Of a stretch of 64,000 bases of DNA, positions 18,595 through 27,088 are shown piece by piece. The position numbers were made by a program, and so were the translations under genes. The DNA is from an uncultured Rhodocyclaceae bacterium. GTDB taxonomy: Bacteria; Pseudomonadota; Gammaproteobacteria; Burkholderiales; Rhodocyclaceae. Every line of letters begins with the position of its first letter. The stretch's first letter is position 1. The DNA is taken from positions 1 through 64,000 of the forward strand of contig CAKQRL010000009.1 in the NCBI GenBank assembly GCA_934271525.1. Direction: 5' to 3'. The notes beneath the pieces were generated by a model that saw nothing but the letters and a program-made list of their open reading frames with translations, had not been told where the DNA came from and searched no databases.

Positions 18595-20964
18595 TTAATA
18601 AATATTTTCACGTTCCCAAAGCAACAAACCCGATTCTACTAATTGGCGATTGATTTTTTTTGCCAAAATATCGCGGGCATTAAAAAAGTTTTCAAAAATT
18701 GGCAAATATTCACTGCCGACCACATATTTAATCGTATTGCGCCCAAAACCACGCGTGCCTTTGGTGCTTTTGGTTTTAACGGTTAAATTCGTTCTTTTTT
18801 CGGCTTTTTGTAAATTGCGCCCCATAATTGTGTTGGTAATATCATAAAAAGAATCGTTCCAATCTTTGTTTTTGTATTCTTTATTTTGGTGATAAAAACG
18901 GAATATTTCCAACGCTGCCAAAAACAATGCAATGGCTTCTTTTGAAAATTCAAATTGTTTTAAAAACTCTCTAAAATCAAAAGGTTTTTCATCTTTCCAA
19001 ATATCATCATCGGGTGGAAACAAAACATTCAAATCATTTTTGGCACAACCCAATTGTTGCGCATTAAAAGGCATAATGTAATTTTTTTGCCCTTTGTTTG
19101 TAAAAGCACAATTTGTAAAAAACAAAGCGAAAGCAACGGCATCACCTAATAATTCTTTTGAAATTTGATCCATTTTTCCACGATAAACGTGTTGATTCCT
19201 TTCAAAGTATTTATTGTGGTCATTAAAATTAATTCCTCTTGATAAAAGGCAATATTTTAAATTGTGCGTTGTAATTTTTGCATTGCCTTTGCCTTCAACT
19301 TTATTTGTTAAATTCATTGTAAAGGCAACAATTTTACTGAAATTCCCCAAAATCATACCATCCAAATTTTCTTTGATTTTGGAATCAATTTCTTTGAGCA
19401 AACTCGGGCGGAAATTGTCGTAAGTATAAGTTTTTATAAACTTAAATTCATTGGTTTTTAAATCCAACTCATAACGCTCCGCAGGAATTTTTTTGCGGTC
19501 AATTTTTTTGCCGTTTTCTTTATCAAAAATAATTTGTGAAATTGACCATTGTGAAAGTTGGAATGTTTTTTTGGCGTTGGAAAAAATATGCGAGACAATT
19601 TTATAGCCCGAATCAATATAATTCTCAATTTCATCGCGCAAAAAACTTTCCGTCATATAATAAAAAACAATCACATCAGGTTTTAATTTTAAAACCTTAT
19701 TAAAAAATTCAATCGCCGTGTTGTTTTTCATTCCTTTTTTATTTTGATAAGGTGGATTCATCACAATCATTAATTTTTTATTTTCAATATCACAAATTTG
19801 GCGGATATTTAATTTGCCTTTTCCTTTGTATTCAAATAAGGGTTCTTTGTCGTTTTCCAAATAATCAAACTTCACTACATTTTCAAAACCTTTGATTAAA
19901 CACGTATCCACGTCCATTTGTTCCAAGGTGGATAAATAACAAAATTCTTTAAAATCCCGCCCAAATTGATTTTCCAAATTCCCAACACCTGCGCAAGGGT
20001 CAAAAACAATAAATTCGTTTAAATCATAATGGCGTTTTAAAATTTCATTTTGTTTTTCCACAAAACAAGTTGGCGTGTATTCTCCGCCCGTATCACGCCG
20101 ATATTTGTCGGTATATAAGGTTGCGCTTCTTTCCAAAACAATTTTAAATTGTTCTTTAACGGGCGGGCGTTTGTATTTTTTCCAAAAAAAATTATATTTT
20201 TCTATATTAGAAAAAGTATAAAAGGTTCTATTTTTGCCTGAATACATAATAATTAAATTGCCATCGGGGAATTTTTGCAATTTATAAAAACTTAAATTTG
20301 TTCCTTCACGAATTAAGGGTTCTGTTCTTTTTTGTTCCACGCCCAAAACCGATTCAATACTTTCTTCGGTATAAACCGCGCCATTTAAAATATCAATCAA
20401 AAAAAGATTAATAATTTCTTGTTCGTCTTTTACAGATTCTATAAATTGAATTTCATTTTTCCATTCGTTATAAACCACATTAAAATTTTGCGCAGTGATT
20501 TGAATTTGTGTGCCATTGCCCGTTTTTAAATTTTTATAAAACTCTTTGATTTCGTTATTTTTATAACGGGTGATTTTGTTGTGCAAGCGGTCGTTAATGC
20601 GATTGATGGCATCCGCCGTTGGCATACTTGCTTTTTCTGCTTGCCAATTAAAATCATTATTAAACATCACGGAATCATCAGAACAATCTAATAATTCTAA
20701 AATATCGTTATTTTCTAAATCTTGGTAAATTAACGCCACGCGAGATAAAATCTTTTTTTGTTTTTTATTGGTTAAAATCACTTGCGCCAAAGCGGTGCGG
20801 TGCGCATTTTCATTTTCAATTTTAAATTTGGATTCAATATAAAGCAAAGCATCGCCGTTTTTATCTTTTAATAAAACATCCACTTGATTTAAAACGTCCA
20901 AATCCCATGTGTTTTTGTCAAAATATTTTTCACAAAACTTGGTTTTAAAATCAACTTCGGGCAT
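18595..20964 (-). CDS. Fused restriction-modification enzyme (type IIG-like)
   Basis: 789 residues. The N-terminus has a PD-(D/E)xK-like pattern: Asp29 in NQVDVLL followed by Glu44-Ser-Lys46 in YIESKFK, suggesting an endonuclease. The centre has an adenine-N6 methyltransferase core: SAM motif I FDPCAGVGNLE (near residue 316) and catalytic motif IV MNPPYQN (near residue 401). The C-terminal part probably recognises DNA. No separate specificity or restriction gene flanks it, so it may act alone as a single-chain R-M enzyme. Lys/Asn-rich composition and the lack of family neighbours hint at acquisition. It could instead be an orphan methyltransferase if the nuclease motif is not functional. Confidence 0.75.
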   Translation of the reverse strand: MPEVDFKTKFCEKYFDKNTWDLDVLNQVDVLLKDKNGDALLYIESKFKIENENAHRTALAQVILTNKKQKKILSRVALIYQDLENNDILELLDCSDDSVMFNNDFNWQAEKASMPTADAINRINDRLHNKITRYKNNEIKEFYKNLKTGNGTQIQITAQNFNVVYNEWKNEIQFIESVKDEQEIINLFLIDILNGAVYTEESIESVLGVEQKRTEPLIREGTNLSFYKLQKFPDGNLIIMYSGKNRTFYTFSNIEKYNFFWKKYKRPPVKEQFKIVLERSATLYTDKYRRDTGGEYTPTCFVEKQNEILKRHYDLNEFIVFDPCAGVGNLENQFGRDFKEFCYLSTLEQMDVDTCLIKGFENVVKFDYLENDKEPLFEYKGKGKLNIRQICDIENKKLMIVMNPPYQNKKGMKNNTAIEFFNKVLKLKPDVIVFYYMTESFLRDEIENYIDSGYKIVSHIFSNAKKTFQLSQWSISQIIFDKENGKKIDRKKIPAERYELDLKTNEFKFIKTYTYDNFRPSLLKEIDSKIKENLDGMILGNFSKIVAFTMNLTNKVEGKGNAKITTHNLKYCLLSRGINFNDHNKYFERNQHVYRGKMDQISKELLGDAVAFALFFTNCAFTNKGQKNYIMPFNAQQLGCAKNDLNVLFPPDDDIWKDEKPFDFREFLKQFEFSKEAIALFLAALEIFRFYHQNKEYKNKDWNDSFYDITNTIMGRNLQKAEKRTNLTVKTKSTKGTRGFGRNTIKYVVGSEYLPIFENFFNARDILAKKINRQLVESGLLLWERENIY

Positions 20965-21006
20965 GGTTTTTTCCTTTTTTTCAAAAAAAATTCAAAATAA
21001 TTTTTG

Positions 21007-21018
21007 GTTTACCGTGGA
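21007..21018 (-). repeat. Single element arm forming the map stop
   Basis: A perfect GTTTACCGTGGA on the plus strand. On the minus strand it encodes the final Asn-Pro-Arg and TAA of map. Confidence 0.8.
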
Positions 21019-21824
21019 TTTTTTAAAATCCATTCAGGGCAGGGCAGTGTGCCTTGTGATTTTGTTAAAACTTCAAAGCCGTTTGGGGTAACCAAAACCG
21101 TGTGTTCCCATTGTGCCGAAAGGCTGTGGTCTTTGGTGACCACCGTCCAGCCGTCTGGCAAGTGTTTTAAGGCGGCTTTGCCAGCGTTAATCATCGGTTC
21201 AATGGTAAAAATCATCCCTTCTTTTAATTCCACGCCGCTGTTTTTTTTGCCAACGTGCATTACTTGCGGCGCTTCGTGAAAGTTGCGCCCGATGCCATGC
21301 CCGCAATAATCACGCACAACGGAAAAACCCGCACCTTCGGCATGTTGTTGAATGACCGCACCAATATCGCCCAAATGCGCACCGGGTTTGACTTGTAAAA
21401 TACCCAACCACATGCATTCAAAGGTAATTTGATTCAAACGTTTTGCCAAAATAGAAATATCGCCCAAAGCAAACATTCGGCTGGAATCGCCGTGAAAACC
21501 GTCTTTAATTACCGTGACATCAATGTTTACGATATCGCCTTTTTTGAGTTTTTTATCCGATGGAATGCCGTGGCAAACTTGTTGATTGATGGAAGTGCAA
21601 ATGGATTTGGGATAAGGCACACCGCCGCCGGGCGCATAATTTAAAGGCGCAGGAATAGTGCCTTGCACATTGAGCATATAGTCATAACAAAGTTTGTCCA
21701 ATTCGTTGGTGGTGGTGCCAATTTTTACAAAAGGCGTGATGTAATCCAACAATTCGGCAGCCAAGCGCCCGGCAATGCGCATTTTTTCAATTTCTTCTGG
21801 GGATTTGATGTGAATAGCGCTCAT
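21009..21824 (-). CDS. map: Methionine aminopeptidase type I
   Basis: A 271-residue dimetal enzyme that removes initiator Met. Five metal ligands can be placed: Asp in NIDVTVIKDGFHGD (two), His in YCGHGIGRNFHE, Glu in FTIEPMI and Glu in QWEHTVLVT. The ATG at 21824 (start SAIHIKSPEEIEKMRIAG) is preferred over an upstream codon, and a GAGA-containing purine run precedes it. The C-terminus LKNPR is repeat-derived. Confidence 0.96.
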   Translation of the reverse strand: MSAIHIKSPEEIEKMRIAGRLAAELLDYITPFVKIGTTTNELDKLCYDYMLNVQGTIPAPLNYAPGGGVPYPKSICTSINQQVCHGIPSDKKLKKGDIVNIDVTVIKDGFHGDSSRMFALGDISILAKRLNQITFECMWLGILQVKPGAHLGDIGAVIQQHAEGAGFSVVRDYCGHGIGRNFHEAPQVMHVGKKNSGVELKEGMIFTIEPMINAGKAALKHLPDGWTVVTKDHSLSAQWEHTVLVTPNGFEVLTKSQGTLPCPEWILKNPR

Positions 21825-21862
21825 TTTTTTCTCTTTCAGGCAAAAAGGCAAAAAAACAAAAA

Positions 21863-21914
21863 TCCACGGTCAACGTGAAAAAATTTTCAAAAAAAATAAA
21901 TCGTTGACCGTGGA
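21863..21914. repeat. Inverted element between tRNA-Arg and map
   Basis: Perfect arms with C/G pairing, 52 bp. It is downstream of the tRNA-Arg(CCG) gene in the transcription direction, and could terminate the tRNA transcript before map. Confidence 0.87.
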
Positions 21915-21921
21915 AAAAAAC

Positions 21922-21998
21922 TGGCGCGCCTGACACGATTCGAACGTGCGACCTTTGCCTTCGGAGGGCAACACTCTATCCAGCTGAGCTACAGGCGC
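21922..21998 (-). tRNA. tRNA-Arg (CCG)
   Basis: A 77-nt cloverleaf with acceptor GCGCCTG/CAGGCGC, anticodon stem TTGCC/GGCAA around loop CTCCGAA (anticodon CCG), and encoded CCA. It is 11 bp downstream of the paaK-like stop region. Confidence 0.96.
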
Positions 21999-22009
21999 AA
22001 AATTGGGCA

Positions 22010-23296
22010 TTATACATTTGGATGGCGCAAATCCAAAACACGTTTTGCTTTGCCTTCATCGCGCGGCAAACTAGCGGGTTCCACCAAATCAATGATGGGC
22101 ATTAACAAAATTTCATCTTTAATGCGGTGGGCAATTTGTTGTTTCAAATGGTTTAAAGCGCGCACATCGTCTGTGAAATAATCGTTTTTCATTTCCACTT
22201 TGATGCGCATATTTTCTAAGTTGTTTTGGTTTTCCAAATGAATTACATAATGCGCGCCCAATTCTTTAAAATCCATTAAAACTTCTTCAATTTGCATGGG
22301 GTAAATATTCACGCCTTTTAAAATAAACATATCGTCCGTTCTGCCCAAAATGCGGTCAATGCGTTTGTGTTTTCTGCCGCAGGCGCATTCATTGTTGATA
22401 ATGCGGGTTAAATCGCGCGTGCGGTAACGCAAAAGCGGCATTGCTTCGCGTTTTAATGTGCTTAAAACCAATTCGCCAATTTGACCATCTGGCACATTTT
22501 CACCGGTTTTGGGGTCAATAATTTCCACAAAATAAGCATCTTCCCAAATGTGCATGCCATTTTGTTGTTCGCATTCTACGCCCACGCCCGGGCCATTCAT
22601 TTCGGTTAAGCCAAAACTATTGAAAACTTTGATATTTAAGGCATTTTGTATGCGATTGCGCATTTCTTCTGTATAAGGTTCGGCGCCCACCAAGGCAATT
22701 TTCAAATGATTTAAAGGCGCATTCAAAGCGTTGGCAACGTGCAGGGCATATGAGGGCAAAATGTGAATGGCATTGACTTGAAAATCTCTTAACAATTTGA
22801 TTTGCCGCCGCGTGTTGCCCGCGCCCGAAGGAATGGTTAAACATCCCAAACGTTCCGCGCCGTAATGAATGCCCAAGCCGCCGGTGAATAAACCATAACC
22901 CGACATATTTTGAAAAACATCGCCCGCGCGAATGCCGGTTGCATAAAGCGAGCGCGCCATTAGTTCCGCCCAAGTGTTTAAATCGTTTTGCGTGTAAAAA
23001 ATGGCAATGGGCGTGCCCGTGGTGCCACTGGAACAATGCATGCGCACACATTGATTTTGTGGCACGCACAACAATTTGTTGGGGTAATGAAGGCGCAAAT
23101 CTTCTTTGGTTAGAAAAGGCAGTTGTTGTAAATCTTCTACAAAGCGCAAGTTTTGGGTGTTGATGGCGCAATTTTCCAAACGTTTTTGGTAAAAAGGATG
23201 GCTGGCAACTTGGCGCAAAATATGTTGGGCTTGTTGGGTTTGCAAAGCCGTTAAGGCATCGCGGGATAAAGTTTCAACTTCATTCAAAAAATCCAT
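22010..23296 (-). CDS. paaK: Phenylacetate-CoA ligase family protein
   Basis: A 428-residue adenylate-forming enzyme that activates phenylacetate (or a related carboxylate) to its CoA thioester. The ATP loop HCSSGTTGTPIA, SFGLTEMNGPGVG (adenylate motif) and the C-terminal lid with RTDDMFILKGVNIYP match PaaK closely. No other phenylacetate catabolic gene is nearby, so the physiological substrate is uncertain. It lies between two tRNA genes on the same strand. Confidence 0.85.
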   Translation of the reverse strand: MDFLNEVETLSRDALTALQTQQAQHILRQVASHPFYQKRLENCAINTQNLRFVEDLQQLPFLTKEDLRLHYPNKLLCVPQNQCVRMHCSSGTTGTPIAIFYTQNDLNTWAELMARSLYATGIRAGDVFQNMSGYGLFTGGLGIHYGAERLGCLTIPSGAGNTRRQIKLLRDFQVNAIHILPSYALHVANALNAPLNHLKIALVGAEPYTEEMRNRIQNALNIKVFNSFGLTEMNGPGVGVECEQQNGMHIWEDAYFVEIIDPKTGENVPDGQIGELVLSTLKREAMPLLRYRTRDLTRIINNECACGRKHKRIDRILGRTDDMFILKGVNIYPMQIEEVLMDFKELGAHYVIHLENQNNLENMRIKVEMKNDYFTDDVRALNHLKQQIAHRIKDEILLMPIIDLVEPASLPRDEGKAKRVLDLRHPNV

Positions 23297-23313
23297 ACTC
23301 TGCCTTTTTCAAA

Positions 23314-23398
<85 letters not shown>

Positions 23399-23407
23399 GC
23401 TTTTAGC

Positions 23408-23495
23408 TTGCGCATTATGCCTGAATTTTCGGCACAATGGCAGGCAATCATTTTTTATAGTTTGCGCATTGTGCCTGAATTTTTGGCACAATGGC
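23408..23495 (+). repeat. Tandem duplicated 34-bp hairpin unit upstream of rnr
   Basis: Two near-identical 34-bp units (23408–23441 and 23462–23495, 54 bp apart) differ at two positions. Each contains GTGCC/GGCAC arms (ATGCC in the first copy) around an AT-rich loop. The second ends at the rnr start codon, so it may form an mRNA leader hairpin that affects translation. Confidence 0.7.
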
Positions 23496-23502
23496 GTGTG
23501 TT

Positions 23503-25698
23503 ATGGCAAATAAAATTTTATTCCCCCGCAAAGCCGACCCTTTTTACAATCGCGAACAACGGCTTTATGCAAAGCCCTTGCCTTCCCGCGAATACATTCG
23601 GCAGGCTTTAAAACATTTTAACCGCCCTGTTTCATTGGCTGAACTTTTGGGCGCTTTCGGCATAAAAAGCAAGGAAGAAGCCGATTTTGCGCGGCGACTA
23701 TTGGCAATGGCCAAAAATGCGCAGATTTTATGCAACCGCAAGGGCGATTATTTGTTGCCCGACCGTGCGGATTTAATCGCAGGAACGGTTGTTGGCAACA
23801 AAGATGGTTATGGCTTTTGCGTGGCAGATTCGGGCGATATTGACGATATTTTCCTTTCCATCAAACAAATGAAAACCGTTATCTCGGGCGACAAAGTTTT
23901 GGTGCGCGCTTTTGAAAATCCAAAAAACGGCAAGGCTGAGGGCAAAATTGTGGAAGTTACCGCGCGCCGCACCGCGCCAATTGTTGGGCGTGTTTTTGCT
24001 AACCGCGGCGTTTTTTGGTTGTTGCCGCAAGATAAAACAATTTGCCACGAAATTTTGCTTGCCCAATCCAAAGAAAAATTTAAAAAAAATGATGTGTTGA
24101 CCGTGGAAATTGTTGAGCCGCCAACCAAACATTCTCCGCCAATTGCGCGCGTGGTGGAAAAAATCGGCAAAACAAGCGATGCGCAAATAGAAATAGAAAT
24201 CGCTTTGCGGCGCTTTAATTTGCCTTTTATTTTTCCAAAAGCTGCGCAAAAGGAATGCGAGAAAATCGCGGAAAATATTGAAATGGATGCCAGAGAAGAT
24301 CTGCGCCATTTGCCTTTTGTAACCATTGACGGCGCGGATTCTCGCGATTTTGATGACGCGGTTTATTGTGAAAAAAACGCCAACGCCTACCACCTTTTTG
24401 TTGCCATTGCCGATGTGGCGCATTATGTGCCTTTAAATAGCGCCTTGGATTTGGCAGCGCGTGAGCGCGGCAATTCCGTTTATTTTCCGCGCCGCGTCAT
24501 TCCTATGTTGCCTGAAAAATTGTCCAATAATTTGTGTTCTTTAAATCCCAATGTTGACCGCTTGGTTTTGGTTTGCCAAATGCAAATCGGCGCGCGCGGA
24601 AAAATTCAAAATTATCGTTTTTTTGAAGCGGTGATACATTCCAAAAAACGTTATACCTACGATGAAGTTTTTGAATTGTTAAAATCCAAAAACACACCGC
24701 AAAACATTCAAAATTTAAACGCTGTTTATAATGCGTTGAAAATCGCCCGAGCTCGCCGTTTTGCTTTGGATTTTGATTTAAATGAAGTGAAAATTGTTTT
24801 TAACCAAAAAAATAAAATAGAAGCAATTTTGCCTTATATTCGTAACGATGCGCATAAAATTATTGAAGAATGTATGTTGGCAGCCAATGTTTGCGCCGCA
24901 CTTTATTTGAAAAACGATAAAACTTTGTTTAGAATCCACGAAAAACCCGCTTTAAAAAAATTAGAATCTTTAAATTTATTTTTAAATTATTTGGGCTTAA
25001 AACTAAATGGTGGCGATTATCCAACTCCAAAAGATTATCAAAATCTTATTACTGAAATTAAAAAACGCGAAGATTTTGAAATTTTGCAAATGATGATTTT
25101 GCGCTCACTTCAAAAAGCAATTTATTCGGTGGATAATGTTGGGCATTTTGGTTTGGCTTATGAACATTATACGCATTTTACTTCGCCCATTCGGCGTTAT
25201 TCTGATTTAACTATTCACCGTTTGATTAAAAATAAATTAAATAAAAATAAAAATAAATTAAATATTGATTTAGAAAATATCGCCTTGCATTGTTCTTTTA
25301 CAGAAAAAGAAGCCGAAGAAGCCAGCCGCGAAGTGATACATTATTTAAAATGTCAATTTATGTCGGATAAAATCAATCAAATATTCAGCGGCACGGTGTG
25401 CAATATTACCGCTTTTGGCGCTTTTATTATGTTGGATGATTATTATATTGACGGTTTAATTCATATTTCCGAATTAGGTTCGGATTATTTTCATTATCAT
25501 CCCGAAAAACAAGCTTTAATTGGTGAAAATACAGCCGAAGTTTATTCTTTGGGCAAACGTTTGAATGTCCAACTGGTTCGAGTCGACGTGGATGATTTAA
25601 AAATAGATTTTGTGCCCGTTTTTGAAAAAAAATCCACGGTAAACTGCAAAAAAATTTCAAAAAAAACAAAAGTTTACCGTGGAAAAAAAGGAAGCTAG
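23503..25698 (+). CDS. rnr: Ribonuclease R
   Basis: A 731-residue 3'-5' exoribonuclease of the RNB family that degrades structured RNA. The N-terminal winged-helix/cold-shock region is followed by the RNB active site DGADSRDFDDAVYCE and later SPIRRYSDLTIHRL, then an S1 domain (FSGTVCNITAFGAFIML). An ATG at 23491 is an alternative start inside the duplicated leader. The C-terminal tail from KKSTVN to RGKKGS is a complete 51-bp element read in frame. It makes a Lys-rich end like the basic tails of other RNase R proteins. The radA Shine-Dalgarno lies in the last codons. Confidence 0.95.
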   Translation: MANKILFPRKADPFYNREQRLYAKPLPSREYIRQALKHFNRPVSLAELLGAFGIKSKEEADFARRLLAMAKNAQILCNRKGDYLLPDRADLIAGTVVGNKDGYGFCVADSGDIDDIFLSIKQMKTVISGDKVLVRAFENPKNGKAEGKIVEVTARRTAPIVGRVFANRGVFWLLPQDKTICHEILLAQSKEKFKKNDVLTVEIVEPPTKHSPPIARVVEKIGKTSDAQIEIEIALRRFNLPFIFPKAAQKECEKIAENIEMDAREDLRHLPFVTIDGADSRDFDDAVYCEKNANAYHLFVAIADVAHYVPLNSALDLAARERGNSVYFPRRVIPMLPEKLSNNLCSLNPNVDRLVLVCQMQIGARGKIQNYRFFEAVIHSKKRYTYDEVFELLKSKNTPQNIQNLNAVYNALKIARARRFALDFDLNEVKIVFNQKNKIEAILPYIRNDAHKIIEECMLAANVCAALYLKNDKTLFRIHEKPALKKLESLNLFLNYLGLKLNGGDYPTPKDYQNLITEIKKREDFEILQMMILRSLQKAIYSVDNVGHFGLAYEHYTHFTSPIRRYSDLTIHRLIKNKLNKNKNKLNIDLENIALHCSFTEKEAEEASREVIHYLKCQFMSDKINQIFSGTVCNITAFGAFIMLDDYYIDGLIHISELGSDYFHYHPEKQALIGENTAEVYSLGKRLNVQLVRVDVDDLKIDFVPVFEKKSTVNCKKISKKTKVYRGKKGS
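24096..24107 (-). repeat. Single element arm inside rnr coding sequence
   Basis: A perfect GTTGACCGTGGA within codons for DVLTVE, far from any gene end. It is the only perfect arm found well inside a conserved domain. Confidence 0.6.
25633..25683. repeat. 51-bp element translated as the RNase R tail
   Basis: Perfect arms with A/T pairing, exactly 51 bp. The whole element is open in the rnr frame and lies 19 bp before the radA start. Confidence 0.88.
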
Positions 25699-25701
25699 TA
25701 A

Positions 25702-27048
25702 ATGGCAAAAGAAAAAAGCGTTTATGTCTGCTCAGCGTGCGGCGCGCAATCAGTAAAATGGCAAGGCAAATGCAACAGTTGCGGCGCTTGGAACACCTTA
25801 AACGAAGAAATGTTGGCGAAAAAACCTTTGCGTTTTTCGCCCGAATCCCAAAACGCTTTGTGCAGTTTGAGCGATATTGAAATCAGCGCAACCGAACGGC
25901 TGCCAACGGGTTTAAATGAATTAGACCGCGCTTTGGGCGGTGGTTTGGTGGAAGGCGCGGTAACTTTAATCGGCGGGGACCCCGGCATTGGCAAAAGCAC
26001 GCTGTTGTTGCAAGTTTTGGCGCATTTGAAAAACGAGCGCGTGCTTTATGTCAGCGGCGAAGAATCGCCCGAACAAGTGGCGTTGCGCGCACGGCGCTTG
26101 AATTTAAACGTGGAAAACTTGCCTTTTTTGAGCGAAATTAAATTAGAACGCATTGTGGATGTTTTAAAAAAAGAAACGCCCAAAATTGTGGTGATTGATT
26201 CCATCCAAACCTTGTGGAGCGAAGAATTATCCAGCGCGCCGGGATCCGTCTCACAAGTTAGAGAATGCGCTGCGCAATTAACCAGACTGGCCAAAACCAA
26301 AAAAATCGCCATCATTTTTGTGGGGCACGTGACCAAAGAAGGCGCACTGGCTGGGCCGCGCGTGTTGGAACATATGGTCGACACCGTGCTTTATTTTGAA
26401 GGCGACCAACATTTGCGCTTTCGCTTATTAAGAGCGGTAAAAAATCGCTTTGGCGCGGTCAATGAATTGGGCGTTTTTGCTATGACCGAAGAAGGTTTAA
26501 AAGGCATTGGCAATCCTTCGGCAATTTTTTTATCCCAACACGCATCGGATGTTCCCGGCACTTCCATTTTGGTTACGCAAGAAGGCACGCGCCCGCTTTT
26601 GGTGGAAGTGCAGGCATTGTTGGATGAATCGCACGGCACGCCGCGCCGCTTAACCGTGGGGTTGGATGCGCAACGTTTGGCAATGCTTTTGGCGGTTTTG
26701 CATCGGCACGCGGGCATTTTGTGCCACGACCAAGACGTGTTTGTCAATGCCGTAGGCGGCGTGCGCATTGTTGAGCCGGCGGCGGATTTGGCGGTGATTT
26801 TATCCATTGTTTCTTCGTTAAAAAGTAAAGCCTTGCCACAAGGTTTGGCGGTGTTTGGTGAAATTGGTTTGGCTGGAGAGGTGCGTCCTGCGCCGCGCGG
26901 GCAAGAGCGCATTAAAGAAGCGGCAAAATTGGGTTTTAAACGCTTGATTATTCCCAAAGCCAATGCGCCCAAACAAAAAATCGCTGGTGTAGAACTCTTT
27001 ACCATCGGGCGCATTGACCAAGCTGTGGCAATTTTGGGAGATTTTTAA
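25702..27048 (+). CDS. radA: DNA repair protein RadA
   Basis: 448 residues. A C4 zinc finger (CSACGAQ…CNSCGAW) precedes a RecA-like ATPase with Walker A GGDPGIGKSTLL and the RadA-specific KNRFG motif, then a Lon-like C-terminal domain. RadA drives branch migration in recombination and is needed for chromosomal transformation in several competent bacteria. AAGGAAG 10 nt upstream is embedded in the end of rnr, so the two are probably coupled. Confidence 0.96.
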   Translation: MAKEKSVYVCSACGAQSVKWQGKCNSCGAWNTLNEEMLAKKPLRFSPESQNALCSLSDIEISATERLPTGLNELDRALGGGLVEGAVTLIGGDPGIGKSTLLLQVLAHLKNERVLYVSGEESPEQVALRARRLNLNVENLPFLSEIKLERIVDVLKKETPKIVVIDSIQTLWSEELSSAPGSVSQVRECAAQLTRLAKTKKIAIIFVGHVTKEGALAGPRVLEHMVDTVLYFEGDQHLRFRLLRAVKNRFGAVNELGVFAMTEEGLKGIGNPSAIFLSQHASDVPGTSILVTQEGTRPLLVEVQALLDESHGTPRRLTVGLDAQRLAMLLAVLHRHAGILCHDQDVFVNAVGGVRIVEPAADLAVILSIVSSLKSKALPQGLAVFGEIGLAGEVRPAPRGQERIKEAAKLGFKRLIIPKANAPKQKIAGVELFTIGRIDQAVAILGDF

Positions 27049-27051
27049 ATT

Positions 27052-27063
27052 TCCACGGTAAAC
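27052..27063 (+). repeat. Left half-element between radA and the EamA gene
   Basis: TCCACGGTAAAC followed by an ATTTTTTTGAAA centre, then the start of the next gene; the right arm is missing. Confidence 0.75.
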
Positions 27064-27088
27064 TCCATATTTTTTTGAAAGTAAAACG

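Noticed and set aside
18595..21824. A mobile element carrying the restriction-modification gene
   Set aside because: No integrase, transposase, att repeat or tRNA disruption borders it; only ordinary repeat arms flank the gene.
23462..23502. A sigma-54 promoter (TTGGCAC) upstream of rnr
   Set aside because: The -24 GG is present but there is no GC at the required -12 spacing, and the motif is part of a duplicated hairpin touching the start codon.
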